Below, one piece after another: positions 36,138 through 47,643 of a stretch of 64,000 nucleotides of DNA. Numbering within the stretch: the first letter of the stretch is position 1; every line of letters begins with the position of its first letter. The translations under genes were made by a program, and so were the position numbers. This DNA comes from Trichosphaerium sp. ATCC 40318 (Eukaryota > Discosea > Flabellinia > Trichosidae), in contig JALMLS010000455.1 in assembly GCA_038496445.1 (NCBI GenBank), positions 806,001 to 870,000 on the forward strand. Direction: 5' to 3'. The notes beneath the pieces are model-generated. The model did not search any database and was not told the origin of the DNA. It saw nothing but the letters and a program-made list of their open reading frames with translations.

Positions 36138-37766
36138 ATGCGCCAAGTGCAAGCACTCATCGCAGTTATTGCTCTAGCGTGCGTATTGGTTGCGTCAGTG
36201 CAAGGATCTCAGCTTGACACGTTTAAACGCATTTATCTAAACAGAAAGTTTGACAACGGCGATCAGCTTGATCTTGAGCGCTCATATAACAACGTAGTTC
36301 ATCCTTTTGCGCAGTATGTACCATTTTGATTTAAAATGCAAACACTAACTGTTGCAACACTAGATACACCGCCGGAGATATCACTAGTCGTATTACCAAC
36401 CTACCAGAAGATTTTTCGGGCTTTTTCGCTTTGAAAGAGACTCAAGCAACGTACGTAGCAGTTCCAAACAACTAGAAGTTGATACCTGTGGCCATGTCGA
36501 ACATTCATTGTAATTGTCTATTTTAGAGTTGACGGAGAACCTACAAAATACACGCCATACCTGTTGTACTTTTCATTATCATCCGTACGCACTCATTGGT
36601 TTTTTTTTGAGTTGTTGAAGGAGTTTCTTTCTTTTTTTGGAGTATTTACGTTAACTTACCCTTTTTTCCTTGGCGTAGACTGGTGCTGTGAGGCTTACTG
36701 TGTATGATATCCCAAAGCACATAGCAACCGAAACATTTAAACTACACGATTCTACATGGTCTCTTGATTACAAAGAGCTCGAGGTAAACTCATTCGTGTT
36801 TTTTTGGCTCAGAACTAAAAGAACACAATTTTCCCTCAACCTTCCATATCTTTACCGTATCTCATTGTTCTTAGATCTCACCAGAGTTCTCGCCATCTGA
36901 ATATATCTACAACAGTGAAAACACCAACTTTCACATGTTTTCTAAGACAATTGGATCAACAGGCACATTTATTCTTAATGAGACGCTTTCAATGAACGCT
37001 ATTACTATCTTCGTACGTGATATAATAACTGCTCTTTTTGTTAGTCGTTGACAAAACTTGTAGGCTGATTTTATTGTTAATGGAGAGAGCGTACAAACGT
37101 ACCAAACACCTATTATTTACCGCCCAGTTGCTGTATGTTCAAACAAACATTTCAAAACCTAGCAAAACATTGATCCCTTTGTAGACAGAAAGAACTGAGA
37201 TTAGAGATTTCAAACATTTGATGTCTGTTCTTGAGAGTGGGGCCAAGGTCAGCGGTGTATACTATTACTACAATGTACGCAAAGTGTTTTCTTTTTTTTT
37301 TCTATTTTTTTTTAATCTTTTGCCGTGTTTTCTCGTTTCTTATTTTTCTTATAGTGTCTTTTCGATGGAGGTCCAGGTAAAGGGCCTGCTGCTATTGGAG
37401 CTCAAACTATCGCCACTTGGGAATACTTCTTACCTGGCTTTATAAGTACGCCTTTAGCCTTTAGTTTTCAATCACTGACTTTTTTCTAAAAAGGCAAGCG
37501 TGGATATGTTGCTTTTAGCGAATCTAAACTCATTGACTACACTGGAGGATACGGATGGATTTACGATTATGTTAACGTCAGAGTATATGATAATAACACT
37601 GTACGTTTAAACAAAAGCAAACAGTTCGACTTTTTTTGCTTGCTGATCACAAAACTAGGTGAACATTGGAGTAAAATACGCAACACCAGGTGCATTCAAA
37701 ACCATTGTTAATGAGACGTTTGAATGCTCTTTCGGAGAGAGCAATGGTGTGGTCTTTACATACTAA
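36138..37766 (+). CDS. Secreted VirK-like protein of unknown function
   Basis: ATG 36138 starts a clear signal peptide (QALIAVIALACVLVASVQG). About eight exons follow with short introns. The N-terminal domain reads TAGDITSRITNLPEDFSGFF, YTPYLLYFSLSSTG, AVRLTVYDIPKHIATETFKL and TFILNETLSMNAITIF. The C-terminal domain reads IRDFKHLMSVLESGAKVSGV, YYYNCLFDGGPGKGPAAIG, TIATWEYFLPGF, KRGYVAFSESKLIDYTGGYG and WIYDYVNVRVYDNNTVNIG, ending TFECSFGESNGVVFTY with TAA at 37766. The FEYF-P and VAFSESKLI blocks recall VirK-domain proteins found in some bacteria and invertebrates. I recall this family without being able to check it. The function is unknown; extracellular location is likely. Confidence 0.6.
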
Positions 37767-38062
37767 TTTAGTAATAAAAATGCAACTTTATTTGTTTTTC
37801 AGAAACTTCCCTTTTTTTGTGAGTATACCGTTCTTTCTAGTCTACAGCTAGGTGTATCAACCGAATCGACCCAGGTAACCCAGGTTGTCGTGTAACAAAA
37901 CTGTCAACAAAAACCAACTCTGAAAATAGGAGCGTTTTTAGTCGAAAAAACTAGCGGTATTTGCCATGCAAAAATGTAGATAGATAAAAACAAAACACTA
38001 CGCAGTCTACAACTGTTGCAAATCTCGCATAAACTGTGTTTGTATCTATTTAAATACTAGTT

Positions 38063-38938
38063 ATGTTCAAGAACGTTTGTTTAAGCTCCGAAGGATTCAT
38101 TGCTGTTGATTATAACGGCACTTCGCATTGGAGAGCTTCTGAATGCGTCTCAAAGCTTCTAAACAAGAATTTCACGTTAACGCACTGTGCTCTTGGTGAA
38201 AACGACCAATACGTTCTTAATTCGCCAAGCCTGAGCAGTTGGAACGTTACAAGTAACGATTTAGACGCTTTACTTGATGAAGGAGACTACAACAAGGTTT
38301 TCTTTGGAACGGGCTCCTCTTACTTTGTCACCTTCTATTCTGGCACTCACGCGTACAGCGGGATCCCTGTGAACCTACACAAGAGATTAAATGGTAGACA
38401 GAGGTCTCGTGGAGGAGTAGAAACAATCGCTTTTTCAGACGATTCGTATTTCGTTCAATTCACAGATGGCTCAAGCTGGTTCAGTCCAAACATACCAGAG
38501 GGTATTCAAGCATTCGCAAGGAACCATTACGTAGCAGAGATATCTATGGCAAACAACTTTGGAGAGTGGTATGTCTGTTCGTCTACTGGAGAGGAAGATT
38601 ATTGTTCAGCGAATTTAAGAAAGATCGAAGATAAACTCGACTCTGAATACGATAACTCTCCTAACGTTGGATCTTATAACGAGGCCTATGCTAGACACTC
38701 AACACAACAGTATCCTCATAGCATGGAGAGTCTTTATAATGTCGCTCAAGACTTACAATACGGTCATTTACGACCTCAAGATATTCCTTCTAATAGTATT
38801 GTTTTTGCTAATAATAAGTGGTATGGGCTTGATGAAAGGAAGTTATCTGCTTTAAGAAGATCAGGGATAAACTTTAATATAGGAACATATGGTGGTAGTA
38901 ATACTTCTAATTGCATGATAAACATAAATATAATGTAG
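38063..38938 (+). CDS. Intronless protein with beta-rich repeat motifs, unknown family
   Basis: A single 291-residue frame from ATG 38063. It contains two or three similar beta-strand pairs: VFFGTGSSYFVTFYSGTHAY and IAFSDDSYFVQFTDGSSWFS, with a weaker copy at EISMANNFGEWYVCSSTG. This suggests a small propeller or beta-barrel. The C-terminal 90 residues are polar (SPNVGSYNEAYARHSTQQYP) and end IVFANNKWYGLDERKLSAL, then Asn-rich. No signal peptide is obvious. The absence of introns contrasts with the neighbours. I do not recognise the family. Confidence 0.6.
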   Translation: MFKNVCLSSEGFIAVDYNGTSHWRASECVSKLLNKNFTLTHCALGENDQYVLNSPSLSSWNVTSNDLDALLDEGDYNKVFFGTGSSYFVTFYSGTHAYSGIPVNLHKRLNGRQRSRGGVETIAFSDDSYFVQFTDGSSWFSPNIPEGIQAFARNHYVAEISMANNFGEWYVCSSTGEEDYCSANLRKIEDKLDSEYDNSPNVGSYNEAYARHSTQQYPHSMESLYNVAQDLQYGHLRPQDIPSNSIVFANNKWYGLDERKLSALRRSGINFNIGTYGGSNTSNCMININIM

Positions 38939-39910
38939 TAGTTGTTATGCTTTGTACAGAAATAAAATTTTGTCTAGAATTTTAAAGTGGTTAGTATGTT
39001 GACTTTTCATTTATGCTCTATTGGTACCGTGCCGTAAATCAATGAATCTAACACTTCTTTGTTGATATTGTAGAAACTGCTGAACTTTGTGTGTTGCTGA
39101 GGGAGTATTGTAAAGATCAGACTACCCTACATCACAATTTTCAAGTTTCCCCTTTTGGTTGGAGTCACAACTAAGAATTCTCGATGACAAACATTAACTT
39201 TTCTGTGTACATTGTAGGCATTGCATAATTCCCTCTAGCCGTTGTTATGTAAGGAAGTGGTATTGACTGCTTTTAGCACAGCTGTAAAGCTGCAAATCCT
39301 TACAGTTACACCTCTAGGTTGACTTTATACGTTAGGTTGCCCATCTCCGTTAGTCTCAAGCGTCCACAAAACCGGTTTGGTCAGGGCACACAAGGTCTGC
39401 CGTTACTTTAAGTTTTAGGCTAACTATATTTAAGATGCTATTGTTGTTATGAAGAGCGTAACTAATGTTTGACACAACTAATTTTGTTGTCGAAAAATAT
39501 GTATCTGCTTTCCCGATTTAACACTTAAATTGTAAATCTGGTAGCTGATTTGCATCTGATGATGTACTTTAAACTACACTGGGGCAAGTGCGTAGATGTA
39601 AGAAAAGGATCAGTAATGCCACTTCTAAGCGACTAAAGTCACACTTGCAAATTAGTTAATTTTTGATGAGAAGCTTGTTATGACTGATGACCAACAGCTT
39701 TTGTGTGATGAGCTTTTGTTTCATCCTCTGACTAATTCCTACACACTCTCTATGACAGCTGCAAAGCTCAAGAAATTTGTAGAAGCAATAGGGCATGATG
39801 TAGAAGTACTAGATTACAGCTTCAATAAAATACTGACTAATTGTCTTTTTTCTCATAAATTAAAAGGACAGTACATCTGTGAGAAATATTAATAGAACAA
39901 AGCAATGTTT
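38939..39910. other. Intergenic region
   Basis: Almost 1 kb between a plus-strand and a minus-strand 3' end. A 70-residue frame at 39680-39892 (MTDDQQLLCDELLFHPL...) has protein-like composition but no other support. Confidence 0.45.
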
Positions 39911-41380
39911 TTAGCTGAAAAAGCGCTGGAGATTAGGTAATGAATCAATACATTGTTTTGTGATTTTTTTGCTATTTGTATAAAGGGACACAAGAGCGTT
40001 TAAATCTTTAATCCCATTATCTGTAATACTATCACAATTCAATAAAGTGAGCGTCTCCAGACCCTTAAGTGACATTAACCCAACATCAGTAATATTAGTA
40101 TCCGAGGCATTAAGTTTTGTAACTGAAGTGAGATGTTTAAGACCTTGATCTGTAATCTTGACACAATTACTCAAACAAACATCAATAGCTTCTGAAAGTT
40201 CTTTAAGACCTTCATCAGTTACTTGTGTTCCTGATATATTGATTGTACGTACACTACCAGAAATAGCTTTTATACCTTTATCACTGATATTCCTACAGTT
40301 TTTGAGGTTTATTTTCTCAACACCTTTAAGAGCTACAAGACCTTCATCACTCACTTTCGTATCTTGTAATTTGATATCAAAAACACCAGATAACTCTTTA
40401 ATACCTTCATTTGTAACATTTGTGCTAGAAAGGTCAATAGTATGAACACCAACTAATGCTTTCACACCTTCATCTGTCACTGATGTGTAAGCTAGGTTAA
40501 TATACTTTGCACCTGCCAAGTATTTTACACCATTTGAGGTAATATGTTTGCAACCAGACAAATCAACCTTTTGTATACCCGCAAGATGTTTGTGTCTGTA
40601 ATAGAAGTACCTGAAAGACCTATTTGATGCAAAACATTCCCATTTCCTGTCACCAATGCCTCTATCCCAATATCTGTCACTTTTGTACTCTTCAGTTTAA
40701 GCTCATGAACATGTTTGAGCTGACTTATACCTTCATCGGTTATATTCAAACAATGCCTCACATTTATAGAATAAGCTCCATTCAGCGCCTTTAAGCCAAC
40801 ATCTGTGATACTTGAGTGACTCACATCTACTGTATGTACACCTGCAAGGTAGGCATATCCTTGATCAGAGATAAGATCACATTCATGGATATCTACTGTG
40901 TGAACACCAGCGATTGCTTTAATTCCATTGTCCGATATTCCAGGACACTCCCAAATACTTATGGTGTGTACTCCTGCTAGTGCTTCTAATGCCTTATTTG
41001 TTATTTTAGTGTTTTCTTTAATGGCTATATTCTTAACACCCTTTAAAGCTTGAAAGCTTTGATCAGTAAGTGTACGACCAAACTCAGTTGAGAAGGCAAC
41101 CATCATGTTGTAAAGATTTTTCACTGGGCTTCCGCAAATCAGTTCAAACGCTGTCTGTGATTTAATAGTAATATATTCGTATCCTACGTGATAATGTATA
41201 ACGTTTGCGAGCGTCCAGCACGTTTGCGCAGCATCGAATCTCGAATCGTCCAGAAACGTTAATATCACGACTAAAATCTCTGCGGGTAAGTCAATTAACA
41301 CAATTTCGTGTCGTTCTCTAAAACAAACGTTAAAATACTGCGAGTACCATAAAAAATACTAGGACATACGTATCTTGCAT
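39911..41380 (-). pseudogene. F-box/leucine-rich-repeat protein, frame-broken copy (arm A)
   Basis: A tiny first exon (ATG 41380, MQDT) and an intron of about 50 nt join ERHEIVLIDLPAEILVVILT, an F-box continuing LDDSRFDAAQTCWTLANVI. Some 18 LRRs of about 21-23 residues follow (for example GVHTIDLSSTNVTNEGIKEL, NGIKAIAGVHTVDI). Near 40595 the frame breaks: after GLSGTSITD the next repeat continues only in another frame (GIQKVDLSGCKHITSNGVKY). Against the repeat pattern about 7 nt are missing. The second part ends KQCIDSLPNLQRFFS at 39911. Such proteins normally act as SCF substrate adaptors. This copy would be truncated unless the break is an assembly error. The partner copy at 63459 is cut by the window edge before this point. 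Confidence 0.75.
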
Positions 41381-41926
41381 ATTTGACTTTATAGCAACAA
41401 GTAGTACACCTTACAAACAGAAATAACAGTTCTAACACTAAATTAAAAAGTCAACTATGTTCAGCTTTCAAAGAAAATCTAATTTTGTTTCGAACTGTTG
41501 TTGTTGTTCTCAACGATTTATCGGAGATCACCAGAGTTGTACAATCGAAGGCCTTAATTCGACACCTTCTTTTTTTTGAAAGCCTGTTTTGAAAGGAAGT
41601 GTTGACAATATTAACGACTGTGGGTAAATGTACTTTTGCTCTGTAGAGATAATTTTAAAGAAAAAAGCACGATTATTGATGTCTTTGAACATTTGAAGTA
41701 CTGAGACACGATACATCATCACTGAAGCATTTTGGCAATGGCGAATTAAGACAAGTGGCGGAATGAAATAACTGACCTTTTCTTGACAAGAGGTGCTAAG
41801 GGTACCCTCATCTAAAACTTAAACTTGAAAATTGGCCGTTTTGTAACTGTAAAAGAAGAGCTCCAACTTGGAATTATCACAGTTTAGGTAAATAATTTTT
41901 TATTCTAATTACAAAATCAGTCTCCC
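41381..41926. other. Spacer between the two arm A genes
   Basis: Duplicated non-coding spacer between the F-box/LRR gene and the H3-tail gene. It lacks the tRNA-like insert present in the corresponding arm B spacer. The part next to the histone-tail gene differs in length from arm B. Confidence 0.6.
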
Positions 41927-44106
41927 TTAACAGTAGATGAAAGACTTTGAATCAATCGAAGAAGCTGGTTTACAAGCACCATAAATCAAATCATTATCCT
42001 CATCAAATCCAGGACTCCCTGGACCAACAAACCGCATCATATGCTTATCTTCATCTCTTATACTACTTTGACGAGGTGGCACGTGATTTCCTTCATATTT
42101 AGTGAGAAAGTGGGTTTTACCTGGAATCTCAACTCTACTGTATTCATTGCTAAACTGATGGTACTCGAGGTCACTTATATAAAATGGCTGAAAAACAGCT
42201 ATTGATTGCTTTGATAGAGTATTGCATAAATTAGAATGTCCTCCATTATCTCTAGCTTCCTTGATAATACGTTGGACCTCTGTTGGGTCATCAACAACAA
42301 CAGAATCATCACCTAAAAATTTGGTTTAAAACAAGGACAAACAAAGAATACAACGATATTGAAAAGTATTTTTTCTTCTCATTTTTTTCTTGTTTCCATT
42401 CGTCATTACGTTTGTTTCTTCTTACCGTTTTCTTTTAAAATAATCAGCGTATCATCCACACCATCTTCTTGCATTGGAAGTTGAAAAAAGTTTGCTTCTC
42501 GGCCGTCAAAACATCGGTAGAACCTTTGAACAAACATAAACATGATGATGAATAATTCAAGTTCTTACGTTGATTGATCATCCCACTTACTCCATACATC
42601 AGAAATGTCATTATGTGGTATGTACTTACCAAAAGTTCGGTATTGTAAAGGCAGAGCTATACCAGGAATAGCTTTAATACCAGTCGCATAGTCGTCGTCA
42701 TTTTCGTACATTTTGAAGCGATAAGGTATTCTAAAAATCAGCTTTAAGAAAGTAAAGAAAAAAAAAGAGAAAGACATACCCTGAACCGTGTGGATAGTAT
42801 TCCATACAATTAGGTGATAATTCTTCAAAAACATCATACATTATCTGTGTGGCATATTGTAAGATCACAGGTCCATATTCAGAGTCTTTTTTGTACTCGT
42901 TAAAGCCACAACCTTGAAAAAAAGTTATAACTGTACAAATAAAAAAACTGTTAATAACATACCAAAGAGCAACCTTGCAACTGTATAACTTGTAGCTAAA
43001 ATCTTAGTTCCTGTCTCATCTGATCTATTATGATACGATACAATAAAATCCTAGCATCACAAATATTGTTAAATAGAAGGAGCGAGCGAAACTGAAACAA
43101 TCGGAATGACTTTTTCTCTGTTTGTTGGGTTTTTTTTCAAAAAATCCGCCTAGAACTATTTAACGTTCTGTTTTGGCGTGTTAAAAACATCCTGAGGCTG
43201 ACGAAAACAGAAAGGGTTTGATATTAATCAATAAATTTTTGTGTTTTATGTTCTTGGTATCGTACAATAAACTTTTTCTTAGAAAAATCGTAAACTTGTG
43301 CTTCTCCAAATCCTGAGTCAGCTTGCTTACAAAACAAAGGAATCCCAGTACGTCCAATCAAACACATACATAAACCTTGACCATCATCTTCAAAAGGTAC
43401 TTTCTAAGGCAACAAACATGAGCACACAAAAATACATTCAAAGACCCCTTTTGAGCAATGCTATTACCTCTCTACCATTCCATACATTTATTTGATCTAA
43501 TGTACTATTCCCAAACATACTCGATTTTGACGTTCCTTTACCCGTTTTACACGATGAACAATACGGTTGTACCAAGCACCTTTACCGACAAACGATGGAT
43601 GAACGAATGGAGGTGGAGGTGAAGGAGAAGCCAACAAACCTTAAATTCATCGTTAGTGCTAAAACGAAAACAAGACTTGTTTAAATGTGATCGTTGTAAC
43701 GTACTTCTTGGTGTTCTGAACTTTTGAGCGTAAACACTCTTCCAGTCGATGTTTTCAATTGCTATGCTATGTATAGTAGTACTGACGCGTAGTATATTCC
43801 CTGAGGGAGATAACTCGCGGATGTTTGAGCCTGTACAACGGTTTAACGTCTAATTCGATAGAAGACACTTACAAATCATCCCCCACACTTCTATTGGTAA
43901 CCCACCAAGCTCTGGATCCATCATTGAATTAAAATTTAACGAAGTAGCCTTGAAAAGCGTTAAAACAAAGAAATACATGAAGAAAAAGTGCGTACACTGA
44001 GTGGTATTTTCTTTACAGGCGGTAATGGCGTTCTAGCCTTGGATGTATTTCTTCTTGGTGCCATGCCACCTGTAGACTTTCTTGCCGTTTGCTTTGTACG
44101 TGCCAT
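41927..44106 (-). CDS. F-box-like protein with histone H3 tail exon (arm A copy)
   Basis: ATG 44106. Exon 1 (to 43996) encodes 36 residues after Met: ARTKQTARKSTGG, MAPRRNTSKARTPL, PPVKKIPLS. The first 13 equal histone H3 residues 1-13. Exon 2 gives ATSLNFNSMMDPELGGLPIE and VWGMI, the start of an F-box-like helix set continued by SNIRELSPSGNIL and STTIHSIAVENIDWKSVYAQ. Later exons encode SPSPPPPFVHLSFVGKGAWY, LIGRTGIPLFCKQTDSGFGE, YDVFEELSPNCMEYYPHGSG, RFKMYENDDDYATGIKAIPG, QYRTFGKYIPHNDISDVWSK, and the C-terminus FVGPGSPGFDEDNDLIYGAC ... SIDSKSFIYC, ending TAA at 41927. The frame is intact through all exons I could trace. Met removal would expose an H3-like N-terminus. The function is unknown. 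Confidence 0.8.
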
Positions 44107-44397
44107 GTGGCTGCTACTAAGAAATAATTTAATGAATAAGATTTTCACGTGAATAAACGATCACTTTCAGTCAATTACGTGAATTTGTGACACGAGACGG
44201 AATATTGCTTTTTATGTACAAGTTCCAAGAAAGTAATGTCAACCGCAACGTTGTCACTGGTATGAAAATACCTTCGTCAAGGTTCCCGTATAAGGTCCCC
44301 AGCAAGGCCAGCTAAGAAGTCTGTGTATTTTAGGGATATGAAAATAAGAAGTCTACGCCTTATTTGACTAGGGTTTCTATGGATAAACAAACAACAA

Positions 44398-44721
44398 ATG
44401 ACTGAGCAAGCTAAAGAAGAAAAGAAATGGATGTTTTGTGGGCCTATAACGTGTTATCAGTCCAAAGGATTTTATATTACTCCAAACACGACACTGGACG
44501 AGATAGAGTCACTATTCATATCTAAATGGCCTAATGCAGATGATGGTAAAACAAAAACAACAATGTTAATCCCTCCTTCAGGCAGTCATGCGGAGGCCAG
44601 AAAAATTGATGTAATACCAATGGCAAGCGGTATGGGCTCAAAAACAGTATCGGAGCTCGAAATTTACCAATGCGCCCAGAAAGTACACTTTGACATGATG
44701 AACAAATATTTGTGTGATTAA
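44398..44721 (+). CDS. Small intronless protein beside the duplication boundary
   Basis: A 107-residue frame from ATG 44398: MTEQAKEEKKWMFCGPITCY, SKGFYITPNTTLDEIESLF, TTMLIPPSGSHAEARKID and CAQKVHFDMMNKYLCD. It starts about 50 bp outside arm A. Composition is protein-like, with no signal peptide and no known motif. It could be a small real gene or a fragment left at the rearrangement border. Confidence 0.45.
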   Translation: MTEQAKEEKKWMFCGPITCYQSKGFYITPNTTLDEIESLFISKWPNADDGKTKTTMLIPPSGSHAEARKIDVIPMASGMGSKTVSELEIYQCAQKVHFDMMNKYLCD

Positions 44722-45618
44722 TAAAGGTTACTATTAATGTTCTTCCAACAGTGTCAACTTTTGTCAAAAAAAAGTCAAAAATGCGGCGCACTAATTATCC
44801 TATATTGTGCCATAGGAACTATTTAGAAAGCCCCCTTTTAGTTAGGGGTTTGAGGGGGAAGACTAGCGACTGAGCACCATCACCCAGTTGTCTCCCTTTG
44901 TGGTGAATAGCTCAATATCACTTTGACATTTTTTCAACTTTTTTTTTTGTCATTTAGTATAATTCTTCTTCCGTACCTTGACGCGTTATGACTACGTCAG
45001 TGCTACTTAATAAACAGTTCTTTTAACTTATATCTACAACGTACCTTACAATATAAAGGTAACTATTTACAACAACTCTGAAAATATTGTATGTTCATGT
45101 TTGATGAGTTTACCACGTGTTTTTTCTTGCCTTGAGGTGCATTAGCACGGCAAGCAAGGTACGTTTTCTTGTCGTGGAATGTAATGCAGTCACATTGCTA
45201 GCCTTGCCAAGTTTTAACAGATGTCAGTTCTTACAAGAACTAGCAATAGTGACAAGATCTCAGATCTGCTAGTTTTAGCAAGATCTTGCACTTTGATACT
45301 TCTGGCTGTTGCAAACTTGAATGATACGGACAATACCACGTGTACTTGTATTGTAGTGCAGGGACTATACTATTACACAACAAAGATCGACGACTTTCCG
45401 GAACATGTAGAGAACGAAAGCAGTCCTAAACACGTTCTATAGTGTAAAATTGTTGTAGATCACACAAGAATGTAAGAATAATGCAACTTTAAAATAGTTT
45501 TACGAGATGGTTTGTGATAGTACAAGCTAGTCTATTTGATTATCCTTATGGATTACTTAGTGTGATGGGAGGAAAAAAATGTCACGTGCTTGTTACTGAT
45601 AGGGAGTTACCTTGAAAA
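44722..45618. other. Intergenic region
   Basis: Holds several CACGTG sites (45114, 45337, 45581). A 73-residue frame at 45221-45442 has a hydrophobic middle and Asn/Thr-rich part but no firm support. Confidence 0.4.
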
Positions 45619-45917
45619 GCCACTGAACGTTAAATTGCAACGCCATTTCATGTCAACTACCAAAGCAAATTGAAAACTGTCTAACAAAAAATATGTGAGT
45701 TTTCTACCTCTAAAACTGGTATAAGTAGATGCCAACCAATCAATTCACTAGGATTTGTTGAGTCGGATAAGTTCAAAGTTGTTGAGTCAACTCAACCCGT
45801 TACTGGAGTGAGTCCAACAAAACAAATTCAAGGCACATGGACTTAAATACTTTTTCTTGTTAGGTGGAATGTACCAGGTCAACAACTTTAACAGCTAACA
45901 GCATTTGGAAAAGTTAG
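45619..45917 (+). other. Possible Cys-containing exons of an unresolved gene or relic
   Basis: Three blocks join in phase: up to 45694 (QIENCLTKN), 45729-45807 (ICQPINSLGFVESDKFKVVE, STQPVTG) and 45864-45917 (VECTRSTTLTANSIWKS, TAG). The introns would be 34 and 56 nt with GTGAGT donors. No start exon was found, so this is either the end of a gene or a relic. Confidence 0.3.
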
Positions 45918-46778
45918 TTGCATGCAAAGTTAGATATTACGTATTATGGCTTTGTGTACAGTGTGTCCTTCACTCCGACAGGAACACCAGCAATGCCCTA
46001 GTTACAAAGGAAGAAAATATAAATCATATCACTAAAGAGCACAAAGCACTATCCTCGTGAAATTGAGTGTTCCTATTTCAGCTTACTTTCAATGAAACCA
46101 AACCAAAACAAAAGTCAACAACTACCCATACGCAAAAACGCTTTTAAAAGAGGGTGACCACAAAACATAAACAAGTACGTTCATACTTTATTACAATCAG
46201 CCGTGTTTACTCACTTGCAACAATGAAGCTGACTAACCAAAACAACTTGAATGCATCCTTGAATATTTTTTTGTGAATTATTCATTGTAATGACATTAGA
46301 AAACACATATTGCCTTGCATTCAGATCGCAATCTACGCTTGAATGTTTGATCTTATTAATGTCAGAGACAGAATGGTGCTAGTACCATCACCATTCTTAA
46401 TCAATACCACAAGACCGAAAATGAATAATGCTGTTTTATTGGCTTGAAACAAGCTATTTTAACAAGCATGGTATGCATGGAGCACTGCCTGAAAGATGCA
46501 CGCTTTGGAGTGCTATTGTCGAAACTGTCAAGGTGCCTTCATACTCACGAAAATAAACAAAAGGCAATAAGCCAGCGAAGCAGTTCCGCCAGCTGTAGCA
46601 CGCGTTGTTTGAAAACAAATCACCGCAAGTGAGAACCTTTTGTCAGAAAATAGTCGACGTGTATTTATTAAAAACTCCTGTGTCCTACAGTAAAAGTACT
46701 AAATCATAATACAAGTACCCTTCGAGTACTTTTAATTCCAAAAGAAATCGAAAAAAAATACAATCAATAATCACGTGC
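45918..46778. other. Intergenic region
   Basis: AT-rich sequence with one CACGTG near 46770. No supported exon. Confidence 0.4.
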
Positions 46779-47397
46779 TCATACCGGAGACACATAAGCG
46801 ATACGTGAAAATCCTGTGTACGTTATAATGGTACCATCATAATAACCTACATAGACAATCATACTTGCCGGGGTTAGCGGAGCAAAGGCCGTAGTTTTGT
46901 GCTCAGTTCCGAAAAAGCGAAAAAACGAAGTGATATATGAAAAAATCACAAAGCATTTCACAGTGTTTTAAGAAAAAACTACGCAAGACTACAACATTTC
47001 GGAGTAACAAAAACCTACGCCCAAGACTCCAAAAATCGCTCCTAGTACAAATACTATAACGAATAAACGTACTTAGACCATAATCATGGCTTTTCCTGAG
47101 TTTTAAGCTGTTTGAGTCGTACACTCTTTCAAGCGGAGTAAAGATCGCTTTTCTGATATCCTGACGCTATAATATAGCGTCTCCGAGAATTTGGTGGAGT
47201 CTATAGCGTTGTAGGTTGTTTTGAAATCCGAAAAAATCACGTTTATTGAGATGGTCATCTCGTAACCAAAAGGAATCCTATACGTAAGTTAAACACCCTC
47301 AATTCGCTTTCTTCATACAATTATGCTTTGAAGACGCGTACCTGGTGTTTAATCCCACAATCCAACGTTCATTTTTACGACTTTGGCTATCTGACAT
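46779..47397 (-). CDS. Candidate single-pass membrane protein
   Basis: ATG 47397 reads MSDSQSRKNERWIVGLNT, splicing (donor GTACGC) to RIPFGYEMTISINVIFSDF, STKFSETLYYSVRISEKRSL and, through a donor GTACGA, to a strong membrane helix LRLFVIVFVLGAIFGVLGVG. The last block, EHKTTAFAPLTPASMIVYVG and YYDGTIITYTGFSRIAYVSP, reaches a stop at 46779, but the junction before it is unresolved. The domain before the helix looks beta-rich. No family was recognised. Three of four junctions fit in phase. Confidence 0.45.
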
Positions 47398-47643
47398 ATT
47401 GGAACTCTAGAGCGACAGTCTTTCTTGTTGATAGCGGATACGGCGTGTACTAGTTGCTGTAAACTTCTACCAAAACATACATAGCTGAAAACATACCTTG
47501 TACTCATCCACGCCGCTTCGTACACGTGATAAACCTCATCTACAGCATGTATTGATTTCAATCGTTTTTACCCCATCTACAGACTGTTTATGCATGGTGT
47601 AGGCTAATTTCTGGTAAGTACGTGATATTGGCTACGTGTTGCA

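Larger units (their letters stand above)
40839..44349. repeat. Inverted duplication, arm A
   Basis: The reverse complement of this segment matches 60125-64000 almost base for base over long stretches, carrying the same two genes in the same relative order. The outer boundary is sharp near 44349 (paired with 60125). The other end runs past the window limit, so the arm is at least 3.5 kb. Differences are scattered substitutions plus several indels. Confidence 0.95.

Noticed and set aside
39680-39892. 70-residue plus-strand ORF
   Set aside because: Reasonable composition but no other support; mentioned only within the intergenic note.
40158-40445. 95-residue plus-strand ORF
   Set aside because: Antisense of the LRR array; periodic hydrophobic pattern comes from the repeats on the other strand.
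43960-44148. A simple histone H3 gene fragment or pseudogene
   Set aside because: The H3-like exon has a proper donor and joins in phase to the F-box-like exons in both arms, and the remainder of H3 (histone fold) is nowhere nearby, so a fusion explains it better.
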